Source: UBA9659 sp965208605 (lineage in GTDB: Bacteria > Pseudomonadota > Gammaproteobacteria > Pseudomonadales > Azotimanducaceae). From it: DNA of 64,000 nt. The stretch covers positions 620,001 to 684,000 of the forward strand of contig OZ242345.1 of the NCBI GenBank assembly GCA_965208605.1, written 5' to 3'. Under the pieces are notes generated by a model, which was given only the letters and a program-made list of their open reading frames with translations, ran no database searches and had not been told where the DNA came from. Below, piece by piece: positions 33,838-42,840 of this stretch (within the stretch, counting starts at the first letter, position 1; the number at the start of each line of letters is the position of its first letter). The position numbers and the translations under genes were made by a program.

Positions 33838-34527
33838 ATGAGCCTCAAGATAAACCAGGCAATCGTCAGCTACTCGGTGCATAGTGCCACTAGTGCACCG
33901 ACCCCCCCGCTGAAAGCCGTGCCGGAAAGGGACGTCATGCACGAGGAAATACGGCGACCGGATGACCTCAAGGGCTACACCTATAAAATCAAACCCTCCC
34001 AGGACGCGCATGCCCTGTACATCACCATTAACAACATCCTGCTGAACGATGGCACTGAACACAAACAGGAATATCCGTTTGAAGTATTCATCAATTCCAA
34101 AAACATGGAACATTTCCAATGGATTCTCGCCTTAACTCGAGTCATATCGGCAGTCTTCCGCAAGGGTGGGGACAGTGTATTCCTCATCAAGGAATTAAAA
34201 GAAGTCTTTGACCCCAAGGGCGGCTACTTCAAAAAAGGCGGGCACTTTATGCCATCACTGGTGGCGGAAATTGGCCATGTGCTTGAAACCCACATGAAAA
34301 AAATCGGCCTCATTGAAGAAGAAGAACTGAGCCCAGAACACCAACTGATGATTGCAGAAAAACGCGCCACTTTTGAGCTTGCCTCCAAAGCCCAAGAAGA
34401 GCCGACAACAGAGACGAGTGCCTTCCCGGCTGGGGCAACGGAGTGCCGACAGTGCCACGCCGTCGCCATGGTGCTGCTGGATGGTTGCATGACTTGTCTT
34501 GCCTGCGGCGACAGTAAATGTAGCTAG
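33838..34527 (+). CDS. nrdJb: Class II ribonucleotide reductase accessory subunit (NrdJb, TSCPD-type)
   Basis: 229 residues from ATG 33838 with GGAG upstream. The central part (GYTYKIKPSQDAHALYITIN to MPSLVAEIGHVLETHM) matches the domain that follows the reductase barrel in split class II enzymes. The C-terminus has a cysteine cluster, ECRQCHA and later CMTCLACGDSKC, which in this family binds zinc and supplies the thiols that regenerate the active-site disulfide. It is 105 bases after nrdJa on the same strand. Confidence 0.88.
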   Translation: MSLKINQAIVSYSVHSATSAPTPPLKAVPERDVMHEEIRRPDDLKGYTYKIKPSQDAHALYITINNILLNDGTEHKQEYPFEVFINSKNMEHFQWILALTRVISAVFRKGGDSVFLIKELKEVFDPKGGYFKKGGHFMPSLVAEIGHVLETHMKKIGLIEEEELSPEHQLMIAEKRATFELASKAQEEPTTETSAFPAGATECRQCHAVAMVLLDGCMTCLACGDSKCS

Positions 34528-34555
34528 GCATGGGTGCCCGCAGCATGCCTGCTAT

Positions 34556-34606
34556 TGTGGCCGTCATTCTCGAGCTTGTCCTCTTGTCGCAGGCGGAATC
34601 CAGTAA
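34556..34606. repeat. Dispersed palindromic element, partial copy
   Basis: GCCGTCATTCTCGAGCTTG, followed about 20 bases later by GGCGGAATCCAG, matches the ends of the MITE-like element at 5541 and 52281; the interior is lost or replaced. It lies between nrdJb and thyA. Confidence 0.55.
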
Positions 34607-34732
34607 AAAGAGTATTGTTTTCCGATTTACCCCGGTACTCCAACCCGTCAGAAGGCAAGCCCGAGAGTGCCGGGGTGAGGTTTGTCATTCATTCTTGTCA
34701 CCTATCCTCTCACTCATGTCATGATAGGCGCC

Positions 34733-35572
34733 ATGCAAACCTACTTGAACCAACTCCGGTATATCCTGGACCAGGGACGCACCAAAAAGGATAGAACCGG
34801 CGTCGGCGTCCGTTCCGTTTTTGGTCTCAATGCACGTTATGCCATGGCCGATGGCTTCCCCGCGGTCACCACCAAGAAGCTCGCCTTCAAAGTCATGCTC
34901 TCCGAACTCCTGTGGTTTATTTCAGGTTCTAGCAACATCAATGCTCTCAAAGCCATCTATCAGGAAAACAAGATTTGGGATGCCAATTATCAAGACTATC
35001 TTGCCCGCCTGCAGCTAGAAGAAAACGATGGTGATCTGGGCAGGCTCTACGGTGCCCAGTGGCGCCGCTGGCAAGGCGCCGATGGACAACACATTGATCA
35101 ACTGCAAAACGCGATAGCGCTTATCCGGCAGGAGCCTGACTCAAGACGCATTATCGTCAATGCTTGGAATCCCGGCGAAGCAAGCCCAGACCAGGTGGCA
35201 CTACCGCCATGCCATAGTTTCTTCCAGTTCTATGTCGCCGAGGGGCGACTGTCCCTGCAGATGTACCAGCGGTCCGCGGACATGTTCCTGGGCCTACCAT
35301 TCAACATTGCTTCCTACTCCCTGCTGCTCCACCTGGTAGCCCGACTCACCAATCTTGAAGCAGATGAGTTCATACACACCATCGGTGATGCGCACATTTA
35401 TCTTGATGCGGTTGACCAGGTCAAAGAACAGTTACAACGTGCGCCCCTGCCCCTGCCCAGATTACATATTAAAGACCGCCAGCAAAGGTCTATTGATGAT
35501 TTTGAGATGGCCGATTTCTCCTTAGTGGATTACCAGCACCATCCGGCTATCAAAGCTAAGCTGGCGGTTTGA
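34733..35572 (+). CDS. thyA: Thymidylate synthase
   Basis: 279 residues from ATG 34733; the longer frame upstream is rejected because the family begins at MQTYLNQLRYILDQGRTKKD. Makes dTMP from dUMP with methylene-tetrahydrofolate. Active site ALPPCHSFFQFYV with the nucleophilic cysteine, the dUMP arginines in EPDSRRIIVNAWNPGE, and QRSADMFLGLPFNIASY. Its position next to the RNR genes groups dNTP supply. The usual neighbour folA (dihydrofolate reductase) is missing here. Confidence 0.96.
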   Translation: MQTYLNQLRYILDQGRTKKDRTGVGVRSVFGLNARYAMADGFPAVTTKKLAFKVMLSELLWFISGSSNINALKAIYQENKIWDANYQDYLARLQLEENDGDLGRLYGAQWRRWQGADGQHIDQLQNAIALIRQEPDSRRIIVNAWNPGEASPDQVALPPCHSFFQFYVAEGRLSLQMYQRSADMFLGLPFNIASYSLLLHLVARLTNLEADEFIHTIGDAHIYLDAVDQVKEQLQRAPLPLPRLHIKDRQQRSIDDFEMADFSLVDYQHHPAIKAKLAV

Positions 35573-35604
35573 AGCGCAGGTATAGAAGCACAGGTGTAGT
35601 AGCG
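35571..35604. repeat. Tandem repeat, 14 bp x 2 plus part
   Basis: GAAGCGCAGGTATA, GAAGCACAGGTGTA, then GTAGCGC. It begins with the last bases of the thyA stop codon and runs to the start of the sulfotransferase gene. Confidence 0.65.
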
Positions 35605-35605
35605 C

Positions 35606-36511
35606 ATGACTGACCGAAAAAGAGCCACCACCATTGATGAATATCATGTGCTGACTCAGCGAGTCTTCTCCAATCTTGAATTGACGCGTAATCAACAAAA
35701 AACGCCCTGGAGAAACACCCGCCACTACCAGCCACGACATGATGACATCATCATCACACCCTTTTCCAAATCAGGCACAACCTGGCTACAGCAGATTTTC
35801 CACTGCCTGCGCACTCGAGGTGCTCTGGACTTCCAAGATATATCAGCGGTAGTCCCCTGGATAGAAACCAGCCCCCTCCTGGGCATCAATCTCAACGCCG
35901 AGCAGTGCGCTAAGCCCAGAGGCTACAAGAGTCATCTGCCCTACAGCATGATTCCGCTGGGCGCAAAATACATCAATGCAGTGCGCCATCCTAACGATGT
36001 AGCCTATTCCCTATTCAAGTTTATGGAAGGCTGGTTTATTGAACCGGGAACTATTCCGGTGGACGAATTTATCCAAAAAGAGTTCCTGGAACGGCCCCAC
36101 TACTATCACCACCTCCTGAGCTGGTGGCACCAGCGGCACGACGACCAGGTGCTCTTCCTGGTGTACGAACAGATGATTGAAGACCTTGAAGGCACCATAA
36201 AACGGGTCGCCGAGTTCATCAATATCCCGCTGGATGAAGCACTACTAGCACTCACTCTGGAGCATGCATCTCTAGAATTTATGCAGGCACACCTAGAGCA
36301 GTTTGATGATGCGCTGATGCGCAAGCTGTCAGAAACAGAAGTGCTACCACCAGGCAGTGATAGCGCCAAGGTGCGTACTGGCAAGATAGGGGGGCATCGG
36401 GACGCATTGAGTCCGGGCCTGGTGGCAGAATTGGATGCACAATGGCAAGCACTCATCACTCCAGAGATTGGCTTTGCTTCTTATGAGGCATTGATTGCCA
36501 GTCTTGCCTAG
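35606..36511 (+). CDS. Sulfotransferase domain protein
   Basis: 301 residues. FSKSGTTWLQQIFHCLR near 52 is the 5'-phosphosulfate loop of PAPS-dependent sulfotransferases, KYINAVRHPNDVAYSLFKFM holds the 3'-phosphate binding Arg/Ser, and VRTGKIGGHRDALSP matches the C-terminal RKG-like loop. It would transfer sulfate from PAPS to a hydroxyl or amine of a small molecule in the cytoplasm. The acceptor is unknown. It is the last gene of the nrdJ-thyA strand run. Confidence 0.85.
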   Translation: MTDRKRATTIDEYHVLTQRVFSNLELTRNQQKTPWRNTRHYQPRHDDIIITPFSKSGTTWLQQIFHCLRTRGALDFQDISAVVPWIETSPLLGINLNAEQCAKPRGYKSHLPYSMIPLGAKYINAVRHPNDVAYSLFKFMEGWFIEPGTIPVDEFIQKEFLERPHYYHHLLSWWHQRHDDQVLFLVYEQMIEDLEGTIKRVAEFINIPLDEALLALTLEHASLEFMQAHLEQFDDALMRKLSETEVLPPGSDSAKVRTGKIGGHRDALSPGLVAELDAQWQALITPEIGFASYEALIASLA

Positions 36512-36561
36512 CGTTGTTTATTAAAATGTCGCTTATTGAAAGTAGCCGCTTATTACAATGA

Positions 36562-36819
36562 TTAAAGCGCCTGCTGATGCAACTTCTTCCATTCTGCATA
36601 GGGCATACCATAGATCATTTCACGCGCCCCCTCGTAATCCAGCGACAGCCCGCGCGTCTCGGCCGCCGCGAGATACCACTTACTCAAGCAATTACGACAA
36701 AAGCCCGCCAGGTTCATCAGGTCAATGTTCTGCACCTCAGAATGCTCGCTCAGATGGTGCACCAAACGTCTAAACGCCGCCGCCTCAAGTTCGGTTTTCA
36801 TATTGGTATCCATGTTCAC
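36562..36819 (-). CDS. DUF1244 family protein
   Basis: 85 residues. The signature HLSEHSEVQNIDLMNLAGFC followed by RNCLSKWYLAAAE is that of DUF1244, a small helical family common in Proteobacteria, of unknown role; its conserved cysteines (FCRNC) may bind metal. Several in-frame ATGs near the start leave the exact first residue open. It is divergent from the ferredoxin reductase gene. Confidence 0.88.
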   Translation of the reverse strand: MNMDTNMKTELEAAAFRRLVHHLSEHSEVQNIDLMNLAGFCRNCLSKWYLAAAETRGLSLDYEGAREMIYGMPYAEWKKLHQQAL

Positions 36820-36953
36820 CCCTCCGTCTTTATATTGTCGTGGCTTCTAGTTAGCACCGATATTACCCCCTGCGGGTCTCCCCATGCCACACCGCTTTGG
36901 CATAACCTGCGGTCTTGAGTAGAATAGCGCCAAGCGAAAGGTATGAGGGGAGT

Positions 36954-38171
36954 ATGACGGACATTGTCATCGTTGGGGCAGGGCAGGCAGCAGGGCAAGC
37001 GGCAGCAAGCATGCGCCAGGGCGGGTTTAAGGGCGGCATCACTATTCTAGGGGATGAAGCCCAACCCCCCTATCAGCGGCCACCCTTATCAAAACAATAT
37101 CTTTCTGGCGAGCAGGAACTTGCCCGGCTCTATGTCCGCCCGGAACAATTTTATAGTGACCATGAGATTAACCTGCAGACCGAGACGAGGGTCACCGATA
37201 TTGCCCCAGCCGCAAAGACCTTGAGCACGGCAGCGGGCACCACCTACCCCTATAGCGAACTGCTGATTGCGACCGGTAGCCGCCCGAGAATCTTGAAGTT
37301 ACCCCAGGCTAATCTGAACGGCATCCATTACCTCCGGACCATTGCCGATGTGGACCGAATCCGCGCTGCACTGAGCAGGGCAACCAAGGTGTGCATCCTC
37401 GGCGGGGGTTACATAGGGCTGGAGGTGGCTGCCGTCATCGCCTCATCCGGACTTGATGTCTCCGTTATTGAAATGGAAGCGCGCATTTTGCAACGCGTCA
37501 CCACCGCCGAAATGAGTGCCTTCTATCACAATATTCATGAGCAGCAGGGTGTCAAGCTCATGGTCAACACCAAAGCCATAGGTTTTGAAGGCGACTCATC
37601 GGTTACCGCCCTGCTGGCAGATGAACAGGGCGTTGAGCGGCGCATTGAAACTGATCTGGTCATCGTTGGCATTGGTATTCAACCCAATGTTGAACTCGCA
37701 GAAGCCGCGGGGATTGACTGCGATAACGGCATTCTGGTGGATAACCACTGCCGCACTTCCCAAGCGCATATCTACGCCGCTGGAGACTGCACCAATCATC
37801 CTAATCCTCTGCTGAACCGGCGGCTTCGGCTTGAATCGGTCCCCAACGCTATGGAGCAGGCACGGGTCGCTGCCGATAATATGCTAGGGGGTGCTAAGAC
37901 CTATGCCGCGGTGCCCTGGTTCTGGAGTGACCAATATGATTTGAAACTACAAATGGTTGGATTTTCCGCCGATGGGGATAGAGCCGTTATGCGCGGCGAC
38001 ATGCAGAGCAAGCAGTTTGCCGTGTTTTATCTTAAAGACAGCAAGGTGGTCGGCGTAGATGCGGTCAATAGCCCCAAAGAATTTATGGTCTGTAAACGTC
38101 TCTATGGCAAGACCGTGGATCCCGATGCGCTTGCCGACCCGCAGCTTGACCTGAAAAGTCTATTAGCATGA
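36954..38171 (+). CDS. FAD-dependent ferredoxin reductase
   Basis: 405 residues from ATG 36954 (GGGGAG upstream). FAD site IVIVGAGQAAGQAAASM, PPYQRPPLSKQYLSGE typical of the putidaredoxin/rhodocoxin reductase group, NADH site VCILGGGYIGLEVAAVIAS, and the second FAD motif IYAAGDCTNHPNP. It passes electrons from NAD(P)H to the [2Fe-2S] ferredoxin encoded about 150 bases downstream. Such pairs usually feed a cytochrome P450 or Rieske oxygenase, but neither is in the window. Confidence 0.9.
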   Translation: MTDIVIVGAGQAAGQAAASMRQGGFKGGITILGDEAQPPYQRPPLSKQYLSGEQELARLYVRPEQFYSDHEINLQTETRVTDIAPAAKTLSTAAGTTYPYSELLIATGSRPRILKLPQANLNGIHYLRTIADVDRIRAALSRATKVCILGGGYIGLEVAAVIASSGLDVSVIEMEARILQRVTTAEMSAFYHNIHEQQGVKLMVNTKAIGFEGDSSVTALLADEQGVERRIETDLVIVGIGIQPNVELAEAAGIDCDNGILVDNHCRTSQAHIYAAGDCTNHPNPLLNRRLRLESVPNAMEQARVAADNMLGGAKTYAAVPWFWSDQYDLKLQMVGFSADGDRAVMRGDMQSKQFAVFYLKDSKVVGVDAVNSPKEFMVCKRLYGKTVDPDALADPQLDLKSLLA

Positions 38172-38317
38172 CCTGCTTAAGAGTCTGCTTAGGAGCCTTC
38201 TTAATAACCACTGGCACCACTGCCCTCAGACACCCTTTGCAAGCAAGCCCTATCATATTCATAATGGGCAGCTGACAAGCCAATACAATCCACTACTAAG
38301 CAGCCGGAGAAAGATTT

Positions 38318-38638
38318 ATGCCACAGGTTAAATTCATTGAGTTCAATGGTACCGAACATCTCATAGACGCCAAGACCGGGGAATCTATTATGTTGGCGGC
38401 AACGACCAACCTAGTGCCCGGTATTGATGCTGATTGCGGGGGCGAATGTTCATGCGCCACCTGCCATGTGTTAATTGACGAGGAATGGCGGGCGAAGCTA
38501 GCACCGGTAAATGATACCGAGGATGCCATGCTAGATATGAATCCAGACCGAAGCCCTCAGTCACGGCTGAGCTGTCAGATTAAAATGGATGATAAGCTGG
38601 ATGGGATTGTCGTGCAGTTGCCAGAATTCCAGTATTAA
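38318..38638 (+). CDS. [2Fe-2S] ferredoxin, putidaredoxin/adrenodoxin type
   Basis: 106 residues. The cluster ligands are in CGGECSCATC (C-x5-C-x2-C) and in SRLSCQI near 88. PGIDADCGGECSCATCHVLI and the MLDMNPDRSPQSRLSCQI helix-turn mark it as the P450/oxygenase-feeding vertebrate-like class. Preceded by GGAG at good distance. Electron partner of the reductase upstream. Confidence 0.93.
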   Translation: MPQVKFIEFNGTEHLIDAKTGESIMLAATTNLVPGIDADCGGECSCATCHVLIDEEWRAKLAPVNDTEDAMLDMNPDRSPQSRLSCQIKMDDKLDGIVVQLPEFQY

Positions 38639-38706
38639 CCGGCACACTTGCCCGAATGTGCCCCGCCACGACAGTCATATAGACACCCCCATAAGAATCG
38701 CTTTCA

Positions 38707-39627
38707 GTGCACAAATTTAAAATATTCCATCAGACGGTGTACGACTATGAAAGCCCGGTCACCCTCAACACCCACAAGCTGCTGTTGCGCCCCCGAGATG
38801 GTCATGATCTGCGCATAGAAGCTTCCACTCTCGTTATTTCCCCTGAGCCGCTGGTGACCTGGTACCGCGATGAGTTGGACAATTCGGTGGCTATTGCCGC
38901 TTTTATACCCATAGAAACCACCCAACTCACCATTAGGAGTGATCTGACCGTCACCCACTACACGGCCCATCTGGGGCAATTCCCCCTATTGCCCCCAGCG
39001 CTACGTTTCCCTTTCGTCTACTCAGCAGCAGAGTTGCTGGCGTTGTCTAGCTATCGGCACCTTGATGTTCAAGGTGCTTCTTTTTATGCATGGGTGGATT
39101 CCCTCGGCAAGGAAGACAAGACGCTGTCATTTCTGGCCTATCTTTCCTCCAGCATCCATAACTACTGTACCTATCAAGTGCGCGAGGAACCCGGCGTACA
39201 AACCACAGCGGAAACCTTAGCTACCGGTCGAGGTAGTTGTCGTGACTATGCGTGGCTATTTGTCGCGGCCGCACGACATGCTGGCTTGGCAACCCGCTTC
39301 GTTAGCGGCTATTGCAACACGAATAATGGGCAGTATGAGGCACCCGCTACTGATGAGCCGTTTCAGTACAACAAGACTTTTTTTGACACCTCACCTATCA
39401 AGGACTTTCCCAGTTCCGGTGTTACCCATGCCTGGGCGGAGGTGTACCTGCCCGGTGCGGGCTGGGTAGGTGTGGATCCGACACATAATCTTTTTACCTC
39501 AGGGCATCACACCCCGGTCGCCGTGGCCCTCAACCCCGAGGACATACCGCCAGTGAGTGGTAGTTTTACTGGTCCTGCAGAGGTACCCAAGACTATGAGC
39601 GTATCGGTGGAGGTCAGTCCCTGCTAG
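38707..39627 (+). CDS. Transglutaminase-like cysteine protease family protein
   Basis: 306 residues with a GTG start at 38707. The N-terminal beta domain (YDYESPVTLNTHKLLLRPRD) and the transglutaminase core TGRGSCRDYAWLFVAAARHA (catalytic Cys), SGVTHAWAEVYLPGAGWVG (catalytic His) and VDPTHN (Asp) are all intact. Bacterial members are thought to be proteases or amidases of unknown target. No signal peptide is visible, so it acts in the cytoplasm. Confidence 0.88.
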   Translation: MHKFKIFHQTVYDYESPVTLNTHKLLLRPRDGHDLRIEASTLVISPEPLVTWYRDELDNSVAIAAFIPIETTQLTIRSDLTVTHYTAHLGQFPLLPPALRFPFVYSAAELLALSSYRHLDVQGASFYAWVDSLGKEDKTLSFLAYLSSSIHNYCTYQVREEPGVQTTAETLATGRGSCRDYAWLFVAAARHAGLATRFVSGYCNTNNGQYEAPATDEPFQYNKTFFDTSPIKDFPSSGVTHAWAEVYLPGAGWVGVDPTHNLFTSGHHTPVAVALNPEDIPPVSGSFTGPAEVPKTMSVSVEVSPC

Positions 39628-39636
39628 CCTGCTTTT

Positions 39637-39664
39637 CTTAACCTGCCCTTCTTAACCTGCCCTT
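39637..39664. repeat. Tandem repeat, 14 bp x 2 plus worn copy
   Basis: CTTAACCTGCCCTT twice, with a worn CTAGCCTGCTTTT before it that overlaps the transglutaminase stop. The array covers the stop codon of the convergent dehalogenase gene as well. Confidence 0.75.
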
Positions 39665-40539
39665 AGCCCAGCAACGAATTGGGATACCGCTGCCCCTATC
39701 TCATCGGGAGAATCTTCCTGGATGAAGTGCAACCCCTTGACAGTCACTTCGGTCTGATTAGGCAGACTACGGGCAAAGGCAAGCGGCGCACCACAGAGTA
39801 TGCTCCCTGGGTCAGCACTAATCAGTAACTTGGGCAGCGGCGATTGGCTTAACCAATCCGCATAGGCTTGTACTATCTTGACCACCTCAGCCGGTGCACC
39901 ATCAAGCGGAATCTCTCGGGGCCAGCTGAGCATGGGGCGACGAGCTTCACCCGGTTGGGCAAAGGGTCTTTGATATTCCGCCCGCTCTTCAGCACTTAAC
40001 TTTTTGAGTATGGACCCAGGCAAAACGGCTTCAATAAACAGATTCTTCTCTAGGATCATCGCTTCGCCTGCGTCTGAGCGAAACCCCTGGAAAATCCCTC
40101 GCGCCGGCTCGGGCCATTCCTCCCAGGTCAAGGGCCGAACAATGGCTTCCATATAGGCGATGCCCTCTACTGCATCCTGGTGCCGACGACTCCAGTCAAA
40201 GCCCAGGGCGGAACCCCAGTCATGCATGACAAAGACCACCTGCTCAGTAACTCCGAGTTGCTCTAGCAGTGCATCCAGATATTTGCTGTGTTCACGGAAG
40301 TGATATCTTTCCGGGTCATCCTGAGTCAACTTTTCTGAATCACCCATACCAATCAAATCCGGGGCAATACAACGCCCCTGGCCTATGAGCTGCGGCAGAA
40401 TGTTCCGCCAAAGCCAGGATGAAGTGGGATTACCATGCAGGAACACAATAGGAGCGCCGGTCCCGGCTTCAATGTAAGCCATCTTTTTACCGAGGACTTC
40501 AATCTGCTGCTTCTCAAGCCTGCCAGGCATGTCATTCAC
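39652..40539 (-). CDS. dhaA: Haloalkane dehalogenase
   Basis: 295-residue alpha/beta-hydrolase of the HLD-II (DhaA/LinB) type. Halide-binding Asn is in HGNPTSSWLWRN (35-46), nucleophile D107 with halide-binding W108 in HDWGSALGFDW, catalytic acid E131 in YMEAIVRPLTW, and the His in LHFIQEDSPDEIG. It hydrolyses carbon-halogen bonds of haloalkanes to alcohols. No signal peptide. The start overlaps the end of a small membrane-protein gene by eight bases. Confidence 0.9.
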   Translation of the reverse strand: MNDMPGRLEKQQIEVLGKKMAYIEAGTGAPIVFLHGNPTSSWLWRNILPQLIGQGRCIAPDLIGMGDSEKLTQDDPERYHFREHSKYLDALLEQLGVTEQVVFVMHDWGSALGFDWSRRHQDAVEGIAYMEAIVRPLTWEEWPEPARGIFQGFRSDAGEAMILEKNLFIEAVLPGSILKKLSAEERAEYQRPFAQPGEARRPMLSWPREIPLDGAPAEVVKIVQAYADWLSQSPLPKLLISADPGSILCGAPLAFARSLPNQTEVTVKGLHFIQEDSPDEIGAAVSQFVAGLRAG

Positions 40540-40804
40540 TTTTTTTGGTCAATCTTGAAAAGTTCGGCCGGCGGTGGCGGCAACGTCTGAACAGCCACAA
40601 GAGGGGCGCAAACAACAAACCGGCGAGTAACAACAGCAACACGAAGCCGAATGAAAACACCAAGAAGACCCAGATAACTTCCACATTGACATGGAAGTAT
40701 CTGACCGCCACCCAGACAAATGCGCCAGCAAACAATGCACCGGAGAGGAATCGGTGCACCAGTCGATCTTTGAAGATAGCCGACAATCCGCTGAGCATAG
40801 ACAC
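40532..40804 (-). CDS. Small two-helix membrane protein (90 aa)
   Basis: Two hydrophobic helices at about 19-36 and 44-70 separated by a short loop, with a basic tail (FRRCRHRRPNFSRLTKK). Not recognised. It overlaps the dehalogenase start by eight bases, so it is probably co-transcribed. Start may be ATG 40804 or the second ATG six bases on. Confidence 0.55.
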   Translation of the reverse strand: MSMLSGLSAIFKDRLVHRFLSGALFAGAFVWVAVRYFHVNVEVIWVFLVFSFGFVLLLLLAGLLFAPLLWLFRRCRHRRPNFSRLTKKSE

Positions 40805-40847
40805 CTCAACTGCTACAAGACGCCGACCCCAAAAATACTAACCCCCA

Positions 40848-41328
40848 CTAGTTGATCCCCAACAACTCAACATCAAAGATCAACACCGCATCGGGAGGAA
40901 TCACCCCCGGGCGACCCGCGGCACCGTAAGCAAGTTCCGATGGAATATAAAACCGGAAGCGACTCCCAATCTGCATGTGTTGTAGCCCTTCGGTCCAGCC
41001 CGCGATGACTTGCTGGAGACCAAACTCCGCGGCCTGTCCCCGGGCAATAGAACTATCAAACACCTCACCGGTGATCAGCCTACCTTCATAGTGCACCCGC
41101 ACCCGGTCGGTCGCCTGGGGCGAGGCACCCTGAGCCGCCTGCAGGATTTCATACTGTAGCCCTGTATCGGTCACCACTACTTCTTCCCGCTGGGCATTCT
41201 TCTGCATGAAATCAAGCAACTCATCGCTATCCATATCAGGCGTCTCTTCCTTGCTACAGCCAATCAAGGCAAGCAGACTCAGGCAGAGCATGAACAAGCT
41301 GAGCTGGGTTTTTATGTGTGTCGTCATA
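40848..41328 (-). CDS. FKBP-type peptidyl-prolyl isomerase, lipoprotein
   Basis: About 159 residues from ATG 41328, which gives a lipoprotein signal peptide with lipobox LIGC; the longer frame would lie within the carotenoid-oxygenase gene. The FKBP domain is complete: DRVRVHYEGRLITGEVFDSS, QVIAGWTEGLQHMQIGSRFR, IPSELAYGAAGRPGVIPPDA and LIFDVELL. It would help folding of envelope proteins. It starts one base after the stop of the carotenoid oxygenase and is translated from the same message. Confidence 0.9.
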
Positions 41329-41329
41329 G

Positions 41330-42760
41330 CTAGTCTCCAAGTGGCATCCAATTGCCATGAAATCCAAAAGGTATCCGATGATCCAGATAGGCGGTAGCGA
41401 GGGGACCCGCCTCGGGTTGCATCGCATCAAGAATCACCAGTTGGCTTGCGTTCCTGCGGGCATCATACACGTTGGCAAGCAGGAAGCCGTCACCTTCTGG
41501 TGCCTCCTCGGTGCGGGGCACAAAAATCGGCTCATTGGTCGCACAACCCTCGTCAAGTTCGTAGATGGCGAATTTACCGGTCTGATGATCAATCCGGCCT
41601 ATGCCGTCAAAACCGCCTAGGGTCCGCTCCGGATTAGACGCGCAGGCCAAATAACCATACCGATAATTGCTTGCGGTGTACCGCTCATCGAGTCTGGGGA
41701 ACTCACAGGCAAGCTCATCTAAGCGCTCAGTCTTGTAGTGGGCATGATTTTGGCCCAGCTCAAAGGTCCAGCGGGTCAAACGTGGCACCGCCTTGCTGGG
41801 GTCGCCAGGGGTGCCGTCTGGTGTTGGGAAGAGCGGTGCCTGTTCATATTCGCACAGCTCGCAGGTGACTGTTTGATGACCAGAAGCCTGGTCTTGATTG
41901 GTGTGGGCGTTCATGAAATGGAAGGCATAAGCCGGGTCGCCTTGGAACCAACGCAGGTCATCCACGTTACCCGACCTCGGCATGATCCCAATATGCGTGC
42001 CCTTGTCTGGCTCCCAAGCATAGACGGGTGCCCCGGTCATTGCCCTTTCCATAGAACCGGTCAAGGGCATGATGGGGAAGATGACATGCTCCCGAGTGAC
42101 CATAAAGTCATGCACCATGGACGCATAGGGGGCGTCAAAAGTTTCCGACCGGGTCAGCTTGCCGTCCTTGTCCACGACATGGAACGCTATCCGCTCGGAA
42201 ATCAACCCCTCAGCATTGTACCCGAAAAACAGCATCTCGCCGGTGACCGGATCCAGCTTAGGATGGGCCGTCATGGGCCCGAGCAACTTGCCATCAAAGG
42301 TCCAGGAACCGCGCGATTCCAGCGTCATGGGGTCCAGTTCAAAAGGCGGATGTGCCTCTTCCAGAGCGAGCAGTTTGCCGGCGTGAAACAGGATATTAGT
42401 ATTTGCCAGACCGTCGGTTTCCATATCCTGCACACTGGCATCATTATCCAGCGGGTTGAAAGGAGCAAACAAGGAACGCCCCGCCGCCCGTTCTTGTTGC
42501 CACTTGACCGTGCGCACATAGCGATTCTTATAGGCAACCTTGCCGTCTTCTATGTAGAAGCCATGGAGCATGCCGTCGCCACCGAACCAGTGATAATCAC
42601 CGCGCGGGGCAAACTGAGGATTGGGACCATTGCGGAAAAATACGCCGCCCAGGGCGCGCGGAATCTCCCCTTTAACGACCAGGTCATGCGCGTCACACTC
42701 CATCTGTATGGGTGCAAATCCTTCAATCAGGTTGGGATGCGCTGGGAAGCTCTGTGCCAT
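41330..42760 (-). CDS. Carotenoid oxygenase (RPE65/CCD family)
   Basis: 476 residues forming the seven-bladed propeller of carotenoid or stilbene cleaving dioxygenases. The four iron histidines fit TAHPKLD, MVHDFMV, HFMNAHT and FGFHGNW. Other family marks: FFRNGPNPQFAP, WFGGDGMLHGFYI and EPIFVPR. Substrates in this family include carotenoids and lignin-like stilbenes; here not determinable. The nearby acyl-CoA ligases and LLM oxidoreductase would suit processing of the cleavage products, but that is inference. Confidence 0.9.
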   Translation of the reverse strand: MAQSFPAHPNLIEGFAPIQMECDAHDLVVKGEIPRALGGVFFRNGPNPQFAPRGDYHWFGGDGMLHGFYIEDGKVAYKNRYVRTVKWQQERAAGRSLFAPFNPLDNDASVQDMETDGLANTNILFHAGKLLALEEAHPPFELDPMTLESRGSWTFDGKLLGPMTAHPKLDPVTGEMLFFGYNAEGLISERIAFHVVDKDGKLTRSETFDAPYASMVHDFMVTREHVIFPIMPLTGSMERAMTGAPVYAWEPDKGTHIGIMPRSGNVDDLRWFQGDPAYAFHFMNAHTNQDQASGHQTVTCELCEYEQAPLFPTPDGTPGDPSKAVPRLTRWTFELGQNHAHYKTERLDELACEFPRLDERYTASNYRYGYLACASNPERTLGGFDGIGRIDHQTGKFAIYELDEGCATNEPIFVPRTEEAPEGDGFLLANVYDARRNASQLVILDAMQPEAGPLATAYLDHRIPFGFHGNWMPLGD

Positions 42761-42779
42761 AACAATATCCTTTTAGTAT

Positions 42780-42840
42780 TTCTTTTAATCCTTCTCTTAA
42801 CCCTTCTCTTAACCCCTTCTCTTAATCCCTTCTCTTAACC
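42780..42840. repeat. Tandem repeat, 12-13 bp x 5
   Basis: TTCTTTTAATCC, TTCTCTTAACCC, TTCTCTTAACCCC, TTCTCTTAATCCC and TTCTCTTAACC. The last copy contains the stop codon of the LLM oxidoreductase gene. The array separates it from the carotenoid oxygenase gene. Confidence 0.85.

Noticed and set aside
41738..42838. 366-residue plus-strand frame opposite the carotenoid oxygenase
   Set aside because: The minus-strand protein has full family motifs; the plus frame has no recognisable domain and is a mirror effect of codon bias.
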